Assembly (NCBI GenBank): GCA_026261815.1
Contig: JAMPIT010000230.1
Coordinates: forward strand, 34,804,501-34,868,500
Direction: 5' to 3'
DNA from: Monarcha castaneiventris obscurior
Lineage: Eukaryota > Chordata > Aves > Passeriformes > Monarchidae
DNA: 64,000 bases
A model generated the notes under the pieces. That model was not told where the DNA came from. It saw only the letters and a program-made list of their open reading frames with translations, and searched no databases. A program made the position numbers and the translations under genes. Positions 25,456 to 37,558 of the stretch are shown here, one piece after another. Position 1 is the stretch's first letter. Each line of letters starts with the position of its first letter.

Positions 25456-25965
25456 TGTAATTTAGTGTTATTTGTCTTAAACCTTATAAGCATAAGCATA
25501 AGATCCTAGGTTTGCAGCCGGTTCTCTCAGAGCATGTTTCCAGATAAAATCAATTCCCCGCGGCAGACAATGGGCTGTCAGCAACCCTAGAAACTCACGA
25601 GCCATTGGCTAAGAACTGCTTGAAAAATGCCTGACCAATCACCGTGGGACAAGTAAGCAGAACTGGGAGTGAAGAGGGGCGGAGACTCCCCTTTATCCCA
25701 AACCGAAATCTCCAACTCTTTCTCTTTTCGTTTGGACAAGCCATGAGGGAGGTTCGGTGCTGCTCAGGCCGTTTTCCAACCACGCTTTTTCAAGCAACCA
25801 GCACCGAAAAGAAAGCTTTGCCCGGGTTTGTAATAGTCTAACTGGCTGAAAAAAGTTTTTCTGCTCGAAGGGAACTCGGACTTTAATTTTTATCTAAATT
25901 TTCGGGGTTTTTTGAGGTTCCAGTTTTTTAATTGTTAAATAAATCGGTTTTATTTGATTTAACAT
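25456..25965 (+). mobile_element. Probable solo LTR (CpG-rich, promoter-like block)
   Basis: This block contrasts with its AT-rich surroundings. About seventeen CpG sites lie between 25520 and 25950 (counted by eye), where the neighbouring kilobases have very few. In plus orientation it shows an inverted CCAAT (GCCATTGGCT, 25601-25610), a CCAAT (25635-25639), a GC box (GGGGCGGA, 25676-25683), a weak TTTATCCC box about ten bases later, and an AATAAA signal at 25938-25943. The order CCAAT, GC box, start region, AATAAA within about 350 bp is typical of a retroviral LTR. TG at 25456 and CA at 25963-25964 could be its ends, about 509 bp apart, but I found no target-site duplication, so both ends are tentative. 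The block carries no convincing frame. Alternatives are a small unmethylated promoter of a noncoding RNA or a retained fragment of another element. High CpG content argues for a young insertion or protection from methylation. Confidence 0.5.
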
Positions 25966-26935
25966 CCTAAACTATCCTATTTTTATAACATATTTATCTC
26001 TTTGGTGCTTAATGTTTCTGGCACTAATTTTTTAATCATCTACCATGATGCTGGACAGATAATTCTACCTTATCATCTCAGATGATAGAAAGCACATTAG
26101 GATCATACAGTCCCACACAGCGAAGCTTTAACTATCCTGCCAGCTCCAAGCATGAAAGCACAGTGGAATTGTTTATATGTTTTATGAATTACACATATTT
26201 ATGAGCATAAGAAGGATCCAGATTCTAGCTGATATAACATCTGTATGTGAAGATCCTTTGACCAACTATGGTAAACCTTTCCAAAAGAGAAAGATGGCTA
26301 CAATTAGTGTAGAAATGAAGTGCTTTCCAAGGAATAGTTTTAAAGGCATTTATCAACATAAAGTATGGATAGTAAAAAGATATTTATCTGACAATGTACT
26401 GAGACATCTTCAATTTACTCTGAAAACTATTTAATCAAGAAACATAGCAAAGCCTTAGTTTCATATATCATTCATGAAATGGAAAATATCACACAATCCG
26501 CAGAGTGCAATTATCTTTTATGATTTGAAAATGGTGCTTCCTAAATCATCTTCAGTGTCATTTTTTGCAGTACACACCAGATTTTGGGAAAAGACAACCC
26601 AGATTATAAACTGGCTCGGGAGACCTGATTGGCACACATCAGAAGACAGTTTGACTAGAGGTTACACCTGAAAAATAACCATTAATTACAAAAATAAAAC
26701 CAAATTTTTACACAATAAATATATTTTCAAGTATCTTCCTACTTATAAGGGCCTCTATAAATATTATAGAATTCCTAAATTTAAAAAATCATAACTTTCA
26801 AATATTGCCATTTATTCAACAAATAGAAATCAAACTCTGCAACGGCCACCCAGAAATCTCTTATGACAGACCCTCGTAAATGATTATATTTTTACGTATT
26901 TGCTTTTTAGTCCACTCTCATATGGATGTAAATAT

Positions 26936-26965
26936 ACATACACACACAAACACACACACACCCCA
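26936..26965. repeat. Imperfect (CA)n repeat
   Basis: ACACAC runs interrupted by AAA, ending in CCCC. Fewer than eight perfect dinucleotides occur in a row, so it is probably not highly variable. Confidence 0.85.
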
Positions 26966-27639
26966 CAGACATAAGAATTATTTAAAATAAAATTTTTTAA
27001 TGTCACAAATGAGAAGCTGCAATCTGGAAAGTAATTATTCAGTCAGAGAAGATGCTGTGTTCCAAGTTCTCAAAATACCTCAAGCTCTTGAGTGCTTTAT
27101 TCCCCTGCCTTTTTTCTAACTTCAAGTTTGAATAATTCCATTGACCTTGGGGATGTGTCTTTGACATTGGTCCAAGAAGTTTCATGTTTTAATGGGCTAT
27201 GATGTCATGTGCAACAAAAAGCTTATGTTCGAAGAAAAGGCCATCAACAGTAAAACACTGAAATCTTATGTAACTGAATATAGATTTTACTTGTACTCAG
27301 CAATGCATATTAATATGGCAGTGAATCACTGCAGCCTGCTACTGTAAGCAATACTGTTTAAAGGGAGGCACTTAGAATAAATCTTGACAGTATATGAAAA
27401 ATGTTTCCATTTTGCTTTGCTTTAAATTGCTAATCAACTGCTTTCTCTTGATTGCTGTTTCCCAGTTATTTCAAGAAATGACTGTATGTTCAAATGAAAA
27501 TAAACAGAATCAATGCTCTTTTAAAGCTGTTTATGATTGTACACGAATGACACATTAGCTACACTTCAAAATAGATGCATTGTAGGGACTTTTCTTTCTA
27601 ACTGAAATGTACTTTTCACAGAATAGATTACCTGCTGGG

Positions 27640-27730
27640 AACTGAGCAGGCTGCATATATATGCTAACCTATGTGCAGGTGGCTTCCAATTAAAGGCATT
27701 TCATTTAATTAAAGGCAGAATTGTGACCTG
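27640..27730. promoter_or_regulatory. Candidate conserved noncoding element with paired homeodomain sites
   Basis: The stretch contains an E-box (CAGGTG, 27676-27681) and two direct copies of AATTAAAGGCA (27688-27698 and 27707-27717), spaced 19 bp start to start. TAATTA-type cores are bound by many homeodomain factors. No frame and no repeat explains the block. The call is an inference from motif density alone. Confidence 0.25.
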
Positions 27731-30700
27731 GCTGACATAACATTTTCTGAGTATTAAAAATGTAACTTTTCTTGTCTTGAACATTCTGTCAGTACTCCTC
27801 TAGCTGAGGCAAGGAGAGATGATGCCTCTATTCATTATCATTTTGGTTGCTTTATCATTATGTGTGTTCTTCACAGGCATAATGATATCATGCCTTAAAA
27901 TGGGATTTTAACTGTCCAAAGAAACTCAGTTCTATACCTTGCCCCTTGCCTTTTGATGGGTCAGAAAATGAGGCATTATTCATAATGGCTGCTGAGAGAA
28001 CTCAGTTCTCTGTTCTCCTGGTAACTCTCAAGCAAAAGCCATTAATATCATGCTAAGAAACAACAAGCCATGGTACTTTGAGGTGTTCAATGTATGCTTC
28101 AGCATGTTTTTAACCCTAAACTTAAGAACTTTGCAACATAATTTTTTAGTTTTGTGAGCTGATACTTTACAAAGTTATTGTATAAGAAGACCTCTCTGTT
28201 TTGTGGGTAAAGCACCTCTCTATATCAAGGGGGAAATTGAGCAGAGGGAGATTTTTTAATAGACTGGCTGACATAGAATATATATATAGGAGGAACATTT
28301 ATGCAGTGTCATTAAAATTTAATCTCTTGAAAAATTGTTGTGGGACAAAAGTAAGAGGTTTTTTATTCAGACTCCCAGTTATTCTCTTCATCTACTCTTG
28401 CAAAAGCACCAGAGATAACAAGTCCTTTACTCTGGGTGAGGAAGGTAGTGGCTAACGCCTTGAGCATGCAACCTTGTAAAGTCCAGATCCTTCACTACCA
28501 GAAACTCACTGACTAAGCGCTTCAGGAAGCTTGAGTGTGAGAGTACATAGCCTGGTCTGCATTATGTGGTGGCTGGTCTGCATGTTTTCCTTCCAAACAT
28601 CCACAGGAGGCCTTAATTTGGTCAATGTGCCCTTTTAAATAACTATGTTGAATGCGCTGTGCATGAAAACTACCCACCATAATGATTTGCACATAATGGA
28701 AGAAGTTGTACTGCTGTGAGCTCTTAAAAAATATTACAAAACAAAGAAACTTTCCCTTATTTGTAAGGAGCTGCTTCTCAACTTGTTACAGCATTTGTGT
28801 GCTAAAGGACATAGGTGAAGTTACACTCCAAAATTAAATAAATTTCTTCCTAATGAATTTTTATTTAAACCATCTTAGAACTCTATAAATATTCCATTTT
28901 CACACAATGCATAGACATCTGAAATAGAAAGGCCTTATTATTTACTCTTTGTTCATAGCAGTAGATGTTTTATAAAGTGTCAGCTGTAGATTAACTAAGT
29001 TAATTCCTCTGGTGGTGTTCAGATGATTTGGCTGGATTTCCACAACTTTTTATTCCTCAGAAAATATCCTAAAATAGTGCATTTTAAAATTACTGAATGC
29101 AATGGATTCCTGTGTATAAAGGATTGTAGCTGAAGAATATACTACTTATAATGTTTAGCCTGATTTAACTTCTTGATGTTTATCCTGGGCATGATTCAAA
29201 GTAACAGAAGTTAATGAAAGGTATCTGCAAGGTGATTAATTAAAAGAAAAAATATCATCTTGCCTGTAAGATACTATTCTTTGGAGTCTTGCAATATTTT
29301 TTAAATAATAAATCTTAAAAAATGCTTCCTTATTCAAGTTAAACCTACCCTAAATTGGTGTAATTAAAACAAAAGCATCAAATATAGCATGTGTACAAAT
29401 CAGGGGCCACCATCTTTTGACTCCAATTTCTGGAATATTCAATAATATTTTGTGTTTTACTGTGGATTTTAAGGAGCTGCAGCAATGGTGGAATAATTTT
29501 TAGAAGTCCTGAAACTTCTGTAGAGTGTGCTCAAGGCCAAACCATCTTCTGACCTCTCTCTGGAACAGGAAATAATGCACTGGATACATTAACAGTGACC
29601 ATGATGAGGCAGAGAGGGAAGGAGAGAGCACATAAATCAGCCATACAGGTGCAGCACCAAAGTTGTCCAAGATTCCTCCCATTTTGAGATCTTGAGGTTT
29701 CGGACTACTGCTATTATTGCTGAAAGAACCAAAGCTCTGAAAATAGAAAAGTCAGCTGAATAGCAATGAGCATTGTTGTTCGTTGTTCTTCATATAAATA
29801 AAAGTTCACAAAAGAAGCAAACGTAGACAATGATCCAAATTCTTAAATGCTGTACTTGCAAACCAAAATATACTAAGCTTTTCCATTTTCCAAGAAGATA
29901 TTTATCTGCTCATTTTAGGAAGCAATTGAAGCTGGATAGCAACCATTTAAACAAGCAATCTCTTTCTAATCAAAATTAATAATTCATCCAATAAGTCAGC
30001 TAATTTTGTGCCAAACTGTATCCCAGATGTTGCGGTTCCGAGCTGACTTTACTTTTTGACAGATGTGCAGGACTTGACTGCGAGCAAAACTTTGACTTCT
30101 AATGTACAGAACAGTTCCTTGACTTTTAAGAGATTTTACATGGATCTGAAGCATTGATAACCATGGAGTTTAATAGTTCTTTATATTTCAGGCATTTTTG
30201 GGTTTTTTTCAGATTTCCTTTCCAATCCCCAAAGCAACTCCCATTATCATATGCAAGTTTCTGACTTGCTCAGCCCCATGGGAAGGTTTTTGGCTGTGGT
30301 GTAGTAACATAAAAAAACCCTGAAATCCAGGTGTGGTCTATCTTATTCCACTGTTGACAAGCGGTTTTACCCCCAAACAAGGACTGATTAATTTACTTAC
30401 TATGAACCCCTTTCAGTTTTAATTGCTACAGTAAATTTGTAACTCTGCCTGAGCACTAGCTTTAGTGTTCAACATACCAATGGGAAAAGGAGTGTCACTC
30501 AGAAAAGAAGCATTATTTATATGAACCCTTTACTATATTTTGCAAACTTGTGCTTAATTAGATGTGGTAATTAATTGTGCTTTCACAGGTGAAAGAAATA
30601 GATTTCTCTCTGAAGTAAGGTGATGGTAAGGTGATGGTCAGCAGATGTAGATTTTTGGTTTCACTTTTTGCTTATGCAATATGTGCACTTGGGCATATTT

Positions 30701-33144
30701 CTGAAAAGCGCAAAAAACATTCCCTCTGAAAATGATTCTTGAGCTGTTAGTTCAAACGGATCTGTTTATCACAGCTGTAATAACCAGTATTAGTGACACT
30801 ATTGAGCCAAAAAACCAAATAATTTGGAAAGGTTCTGCTAGAGGAGTTGTCCACACTGTGGCATCCCAATCAAACAACACAGTGGAGAAAACTCTTCTTT
30901 CAATGTTTGTTTCCCTCATGTTTATTTGGACTTTTTTCTTCTGATACAGCAGACATCTGAATACTGTGAATATTTTTTATTCTCAATAATTTTTCATATT
31001 TCCTATATAAACCTATACATATCTGCTAAAACTGTAAAATGTTTCTTTTACTAAAAGCATGGTCAGTAAAGATAGAAATTTCCATTGCTTGAATACAGTA
31101 CAATTCCACTACAATCACTGAGTGCAGCCAAAAGGTAATAGCTGTATAGAGATAGATATTAAAGTAATTGTACAAACAGAATGCTGTGTTAAAATAGAAG
31201 AACAGTGAGTTCATCTTTTTCTGAAATTCCATTTTACAGACTGATCAGTGTAAAGTAACAGGAAAGTGAGGAATAGAAGTATAATAAATATATTGAACCT
31301 TTAAGAATAAGTAGGGAGAAGTTAAGAGGGAGATGTTACACATAATAGAAGTGGTTCTTACTGTAGAAAACTTCAAAAGAAATAAGAAAGCTAATTTCAC
31401 TTAAATTAAAATAAAAATACGAAATCATATGTTAAGAGAAACGACATTGTTAGAGAATGCACTATAGACACCCTCTTCATCACTAGAATGATCCGTATCC
31501 AGCCCATATCACCAGAAGACGTTGTCGTCTGAAGGATTTCTGCAGATCTGAGAGAAATGGATGGCCTTCTCATGTGAATATATATTCTTTTATGATTCTC
31601 AGAGGTACAAGGGGCTGAACCGGTACTGAGAATTTACTATCTCCATTACAAGAGATGTCACAAGGTACAATAGGAAAATGGATCATGTGCTTATACAGCA
31701 CAGTTTTCTTTTTTAGCTGTTGCTGGGTATAAAAGGCTACATGTTTAAGCTCTTTTTAACAGTAAGTGAGAGTCTGCAACATGGGAGGCTCCTACGCAGT
31801 CACATTATGATACCTTGAGCTATAGTCTCTTTTGTTCATTAATCCAGAGGGCTTTGTATACACATAGAGGTAGTGCCACAGCTTAACCTTTTCACTGGGC
31901 AGGAATTTAAGCCACAGGGTCTTTAACATTTAGGAATCTGGGAGCAGTTCACACACAGTTACTGTGCCTGAGCATGGAGGGTCTAAACTGTTGATTGATA
32001 CTAATTGTGGCTATGTGTCTGAGCCCCAGTTTTGATCTACATTAGCTCCTTTTTTCATTTGCAAGTTATGCAGATTTGCCAAGTGCATGCCACCCTTCCC
32101 CCCACATCAGCAATCACAGGGATATCAAAGGCAGTTTTCAATTAACTTGTTCAGATACTGGTGAACACTTCACTGCAGAAGCCTGAATCTGGGAACAGAT
32201 ATGAGCAAAAATAGTACCTAACAATGTTTTTATTTTTATTTGTCTTTATTGCTCCTATTTTTCACCTCAGATAATCAAGGCCAGTATTAAACTCAGTAAA
32301 TATATCAAGTGCATTATAATCACTCTATCTAATTGGGAAAATAAATTTAGTTAGAACTTCCACTCACAGCATAAGGATTTAAGTCTGGAGACAGGAGGTT
32401 AATGACACTTTCATGCACTATAGCATTTTGTTAAAATCTGGTACGGTAGATGGAAATAGAACTTTATGATGCTTACTGCATAAAAACTTAATATTCTCCC
32501 TCACCCTCAGCACAATCTGTGCCAGTCAAATATACAGTCCCGTAGTAAGCCAGCTTGACATTAAGAACTCTTTTAGCTCTGGTGCTTCAAGCAATGTTTT
32601 CTTGATGATAGGAAGGAAAACCAATAAGGATAAGCTTACATTTTTTTTCCTTTCTGGAAAGTTCTACCTCAAATTTTCTGGGTTAAAATTACATGCACCA
32701 TGTCTGCTTATAAAACAATATAATTGACATGCACCTGAGCAGAAAATGTGAGAAGATATATGCTGGAAATTTTTTCTTTTTAAAGACTGTGCTGTATTTA
32801 AATTTATCAAGATGCTAAAGCTATGAAATTCCATCTTACCCCTCAGGTCAGAAGCTATGTTTGCACACTGGCAACCAAATCTCTGTTGAATTGGCTCTCC
32901 TGTTTTTCTGAGAAAAGCAATATAAACAGAAGATCAAATGCTTGTTGCTTTCTTCTTTAATTTGTCAGCACCTTCTGTCTAGAGGGGCTGTGGTGCCAGA
33001 CAGCATGCTGCATAAAGTGTATAGCAGACAAATTACATTACATATTGTGGCATATCTACTGACTTAGAAGTGCCTTGAAAAAACTAAATTATGTCTTCTG
33101 TCTAAATCTCAGCCACCACACTGGAAGTAGGTTGAAATGGATGG

Positions 33145-33600
33145 TGTCACAGTTCAGGTGTGACAATCCCAAATGTAGTGTCTAGTGTCCCCTTCCCCTC
33201 CCCGCCAAGACTCTCCCATTCCAGATAACACTGACTTGTTCCCCCCTACTTCCCTTCCCTCTTCTGGGGATGGAGTGGAGTACTGGAGGCACAAAAGGGT
33301 GAAAATTACAACTTGAGATGAGAACAATTTTCTGGAAAAAGCAATGAGGTAAGAAAATGAACAGTAACGGCAAAAATATTGATAAAAGAAGTATACAAAA
33401 ATAGAGAATTATGCACATGCAGAAATGTTCATTACAGAGCCTGACTGACCCAACCACAGCTGCCTTTTCACTGACTGGAAAAAGAAACACCTTTCTTCCC
33501 AGAAGGGAGAGAGAAGAGTCCCTTTCCCCGCCCCCTGGCAATGACATAAAATACTGTTTGGCTGTCCTTTTTGGGCCAGTGACAAAAACCTCCTATCTTA
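33145..33600 (-). mobile_element. Solo LTR, second avian ERVL-type copy
   Basis: On the minus strand the block reads through a GC box (plus CCCCGCCCCC, 33526-33535), then TTTGCCGTTACTGTTCATTT, TTACCTCATTGCTTTTTCC and TTGTTCTCATCTCAAGTTG. A GGAAGGGAAGTAGGGGGGAA purine-rich strip follows, and the block ends near CTGAACTGTGACA. That succession is the one I remember for widespread avian ERVL LTRs, in which CATTGCT, then TTGTTCTTATCTCAA, then a G-rich strip precede the 3' end. The minus-strand 3' end is at 33145, where the plus strand begins TGTCACAG. The 5' (U3) limit is unclear and may extend toward 33700. No internal retroviral sequence is visible beside it, so I call a solo LTR. The 121-codon minus-strand frame inside it is an accident of the LTR. 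It is a different subfamily from the 8900 copy. Confidence 0.75.
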
Positions 33601-34599
33601 TGGGTTACAAAGCTACTGCTTTCTTTAAATTAACTTTACCTATATATTTATGTCAATATATTGACAAGCTCTGGAGTGCTATAAGAGAGAAGACACACTT
33701 CCACCATGATTGCCCTTTTAAAAGCCCTTGTGTTGTTATGGGTTTTCAGAAAGAACAGATTGTATCAGAGCACAGATAACCAGAATGCAATAACATAGCC
33801 TTTTTGGTGTTTTCCAGGCAAACACTAAAAATGTATTCGGAACAACATTATAATGCAAATTTGGGGGAAAAGCCATTAAGGATTTTCTTTCCAAGAATAT
33901 GTACACTGGTATCAAATCAAAGTTTAGGGAAAATTCATTAATATACAGATGACTGTCAGCAGGAGATAGCTGAGAAAGAGAATTTGGCATATTTGATTTT
34001 ACATATAAACTGCTACAGCATAAGCATATCAGTAAAAATATGACTGAAGTTTCTTCTTATTTTAAGAACTAAGTGTTCTTTTGTTGAATAACTCCATATA
34101 ATCATTCCAGAGTTTTGGAAAATCTTGATATTGAGTTTACCAGAGTTATCTTCCTAGGCTGGCATTAAACTTTTTGCTTACCTAATAAAAAGAAGCAAAC
34201 ATTTCTTATTCACAGTTTAACCAGTAGAAGGACAAGATTCTGTTACCTTTGTTCATATTTTCAGTGTCAGCTTGGAGCATCTGGGATTGAAGTGACTGCC
34301 TCTTTGTCAACTTTTTCCTTGTAATTCTGTTTTATGACATCTTTATCTAGACTGCTGTAGAGGAAAATCTGGTCAGCAAAACTTATTAATTTGTCAGTGT
34401 TTCTGATCATTACCATGTCTTAAATGCAATTCACCAGGAAAAAACAAAGTTTTATATAATACATCGGGAATCCTGAATTAAATTCATCTTCTTAATTGCA
34501 CAATTCTTAATCTTTCTGAATAGACAATGAAATTCACAGTTGCATGACTAAGTGCAAGATTTGACAACTTCTTCAATTTAGTACAGTAAATTACAATTT

Positions 34600-34760
34600 C
34601 ACTGAAGCACTCATTCTAGGTTAATTAAAATGAAAGTTGCCAGTAAATGAATTATGCAAATAAGATATTGCACAAGTCATGCAGTAATGACCAATTCTAC
34701 ATTTATAACCTTATTGATTTTCAATAACTTGCCCTAAATCTTAAATGTGTAATGTGTAAT
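34600..34760. promoter_or_regulatory. Candidate conserved noncoding element with octamer site
   Basis: A perfect POU-type octamer ATGCAAAT (34654-34661) follows a TTAATTAAAA homeodomain-like site at 34621-34630. A GTAATTAAAG-type site follows near 34757-34766. No frame or repeat accounts for the stretch. Motif density in AT-rich DNA is weak evidence, so this remains a candidate only. Confidence 0.22.
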
Positions 34761-37497
34761 TAAAGAAGAGATTAAGCACAAAGTGATATGTGAGGGGTTT
34801 TGAAAATAAACTAATATTAAATCATTACTTTTCATTCTTTTTGCAATAAACCCTTTTGCAGATGCAAATTTTAATATGGTATATTTTATCACAGCTTGGC
34901 CAATCCCGGTTTTCAGCAGAGTTAGGCAGATTGACTAAAAAACAGAATCTCTCATTTGTTACACAGTTTTAGAAGTCAGAATGTCAGTTCTTCATGTTAA
35001 TCATGTTATAACTGCACAAGGAATAAGTCTTTTTAAATTGAGAGGCTCTGGAAGGAATAAAAGATTAAATTCATCTTGTTTGCTTCTTTGCCTTGTTTTC
35101 CTCTTCAGAAGTTGTGTCCTAGGGAGTTTCTTGTGAGACACTCCAGCTTAAAAAAAAAATCTCACTCCTACCTTTTGCCTTTGAAAGGACAGTTGTAAAC
35201 TTCACTGGAATTTCCTCGTGATGCAAATGACCACGTCTAGAAAAGGAGCATCTCTACTGCAATCCCAGACTACAATGTGGAAGTCTCACTCCTAATGCCA
35301 GCTGCAGGAGCTCACACAGGACTGTCTAACTCTCTCACCACCCAGAAACTCAGTTGTATCATAGCTGGAAAGTATGAGCATGATTTAATGGGCAAAAATG
35401 TTGAATATTATTAAATTTTAAAATTAGCTCTGTATTATAAGACTGCTTCTGAACCGTTTTAGTGTCACTGTCTCAGACACTAATTGCTGTTTTCCCCCAG
35501 GAACCCCCCAAATTTTTGACAGTAATAAGATTTTATAGAATGTGGATTGATATGGAAGTGTCATTACTGAAACATTTATAACTGAACTAGGAGCAACAGC
35601 AAAAGTTATACATCTGCATACAAAAGTAAGAAACAACAGTCTCATTGGTTAATTAGAACTTAATTACTGTATCGCTTCATTAATGACTTTTAAAATGGTT
35701 TAACTTTTTTTCAGTGTAACTTCAGGGCATCTGAAAGGTATTACCTTTTAGTGGTTTGTATTCTTCAGCCTTCCCAAAGAAACTACTGCAGAACATAGTG
35801 GTACAAAAGGTCAAAAATCTGCTGGACTTCACACACTTGACACATGTAGAGGTAATTGCCAGATAGCAATGTGATTTCAGCTGCTGCTGGCTATCAGATA
35901 AGGTTCTGGCAATTATCTGTGCCTAAAAAGTACAGCCTAGTCCTGGAAATATCTTGGATACAAGAGGAAACAGCACTAGATGGTCCAGTCCACCCACTCA
36001 GGGCTGCCCCTGACCCACCACCCGGCAGCACTTTCTCCCCAGTCCCAGCAAGTCCCCAGAGTCTGTGGTGGCAGCAGGAATCAGGGCTTGCCTCTTCTGC
36101 ATTTGTTTTAGGGCGGGCAGAGCTGCTGAAGGAGTCATTCATCAATCATCTTTATGCTCCCTGGAGAAATAACACAGCATTACACTTTGCTGCTAGGTAG
36201 TGCTGTAATAAGCAAGAGAGAAAGAGAATTACTCTACTTTGTCCTCATGTATAGGTATAGATATAACATTCAAAGGTAATATACAGGTGGGATTCAAATA
36301 TCGATTATTTCATTTCTTGTTGATAGTAGCTTTTAGTCTGAGCGGTGCATTCGTAAACCTGCCTTAAAATAAACATCTACTGCATCCAATTTTAGAAATA
36401 CTGTGATGAAAGTTACATCAACTATGTTCAGTCACATTTAATGTTTTCTCAGGGTGTCCACAGAGGATACCAAAATACTGCAAAACTCATGCCTAGTTTG
36501 CAACACAAACATGGAGCAATCTAGGTAGTTTCTACCTGAGAGAAAGTCCCAAGGGGAAGATTCCAGCTGAAGGCAATTGTCACTGCCTCTCCTCTCAATT
36601 ATAGAGACCCCTTTGGCTAAAAAGAGCCAAACATAACTTTGGATTACCCAGATGTTCTAAAATCTTGTCTCCCCTCATCCAAGCAGCCTGGTTAAGAGAG
36701 ACCTATAGACTGTCAGAGGAAATCATTCCTTGCTCACTCCTTTTCAGAACTTCATGTTCTCTTTTAATATGGTCTGTAGATGCCACAGTCTCAGGTGGTG
36801 TGTTATTTACCATGATATGTCAGATAGCAAACATCAAGGTCATGTGAAGGTTTCAGCAATAAACAGGGTCTTTTCAGAGCCAAGATATGAAAATTGTTCG
36901 GTTTTAGAATAGAAGGAATATAAATCGCTTAGAAGGGACTATGCAAGGAATTTTAAGACAAAGTGGCAAAAGAAATGTGAATTGCAGCCCCAAGTGGCAC
37001 AAAGGAACTGAAGAAGGTCTGTGAAGACTCACTGAAGTACTGTGCTATGTGGAAGCTCTAGGAAATGCTGAGTATATGTACTGCTCCTGCAGATCTGGTG
37101 GCAAAACTGATTTCAGTGCACAAAATTAATACTTAGAACAACCTAAACAATCAGTGTGACGAAGATTCAGACTTAATGATTAAGTGATTAAGTGCTGCAC
37201 ATTGAGAAGATATCTAAACCGTATTGCTTGTTCACATTAAGTGAGCAAAAGTAACTTCAGGCAAAATCCAGGGCCAGTGTTTCAGAAAAGAAAACATTTA
37301 AACAATGTTTTAGAAAGCAAAACTAAAACCTAACTCTCTAACTAATGTGCTAACTAAAAATAAAATATTCTCTAAAGATTGTAACTTCACTTCTTCCATA
37401 TCTGAATTTTGACCTAGCACTTCAATGATTATTCAAAATAATTTGTATGTGTAAGTTTAGAAATTAATGTCATTTTTGCTTTCTTCCATTTTCTTAA

Positions 37498-37558
37498 AAC
37501 AAGCAAAAAAAACCAAACGAACAAACACACCCCCCTCCCAAAACAAGCAAACAAAAAG
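37498..37558. repeat. A-rich / CAAA low-complexity tract
   Basis: Poly-A, CAAA and C-run mixture on the plus strand with almost no T. Low-complexity noncoding sequence with no function visible. Confidence 0.8.

Larger units (their letters stand above)
25980..33140. other. Unique AT-rich DNA, no recognised gene
   Basis: Long AT-rich stretch with only short frames. It contains a degenerate CA repeat (26936-26965) and two nearly identical TAATTAAAGG-type sites at 27688-27717. An 11-bp direct duplication (TAAGGTGATGG, 30616-30637) is also present. The interval 27340-27730 has the look of a conserved noncoding element but this cannot be tested without an alignment. No exons, RNA genes or dispersed repeats are recognised. 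Confidence 0.6.

Noticed and set aside
33182..33547. 121-codon minus-strand frame
   Set aside because: It lies inside the ERVL-type LTR and is not a retroviral protein.
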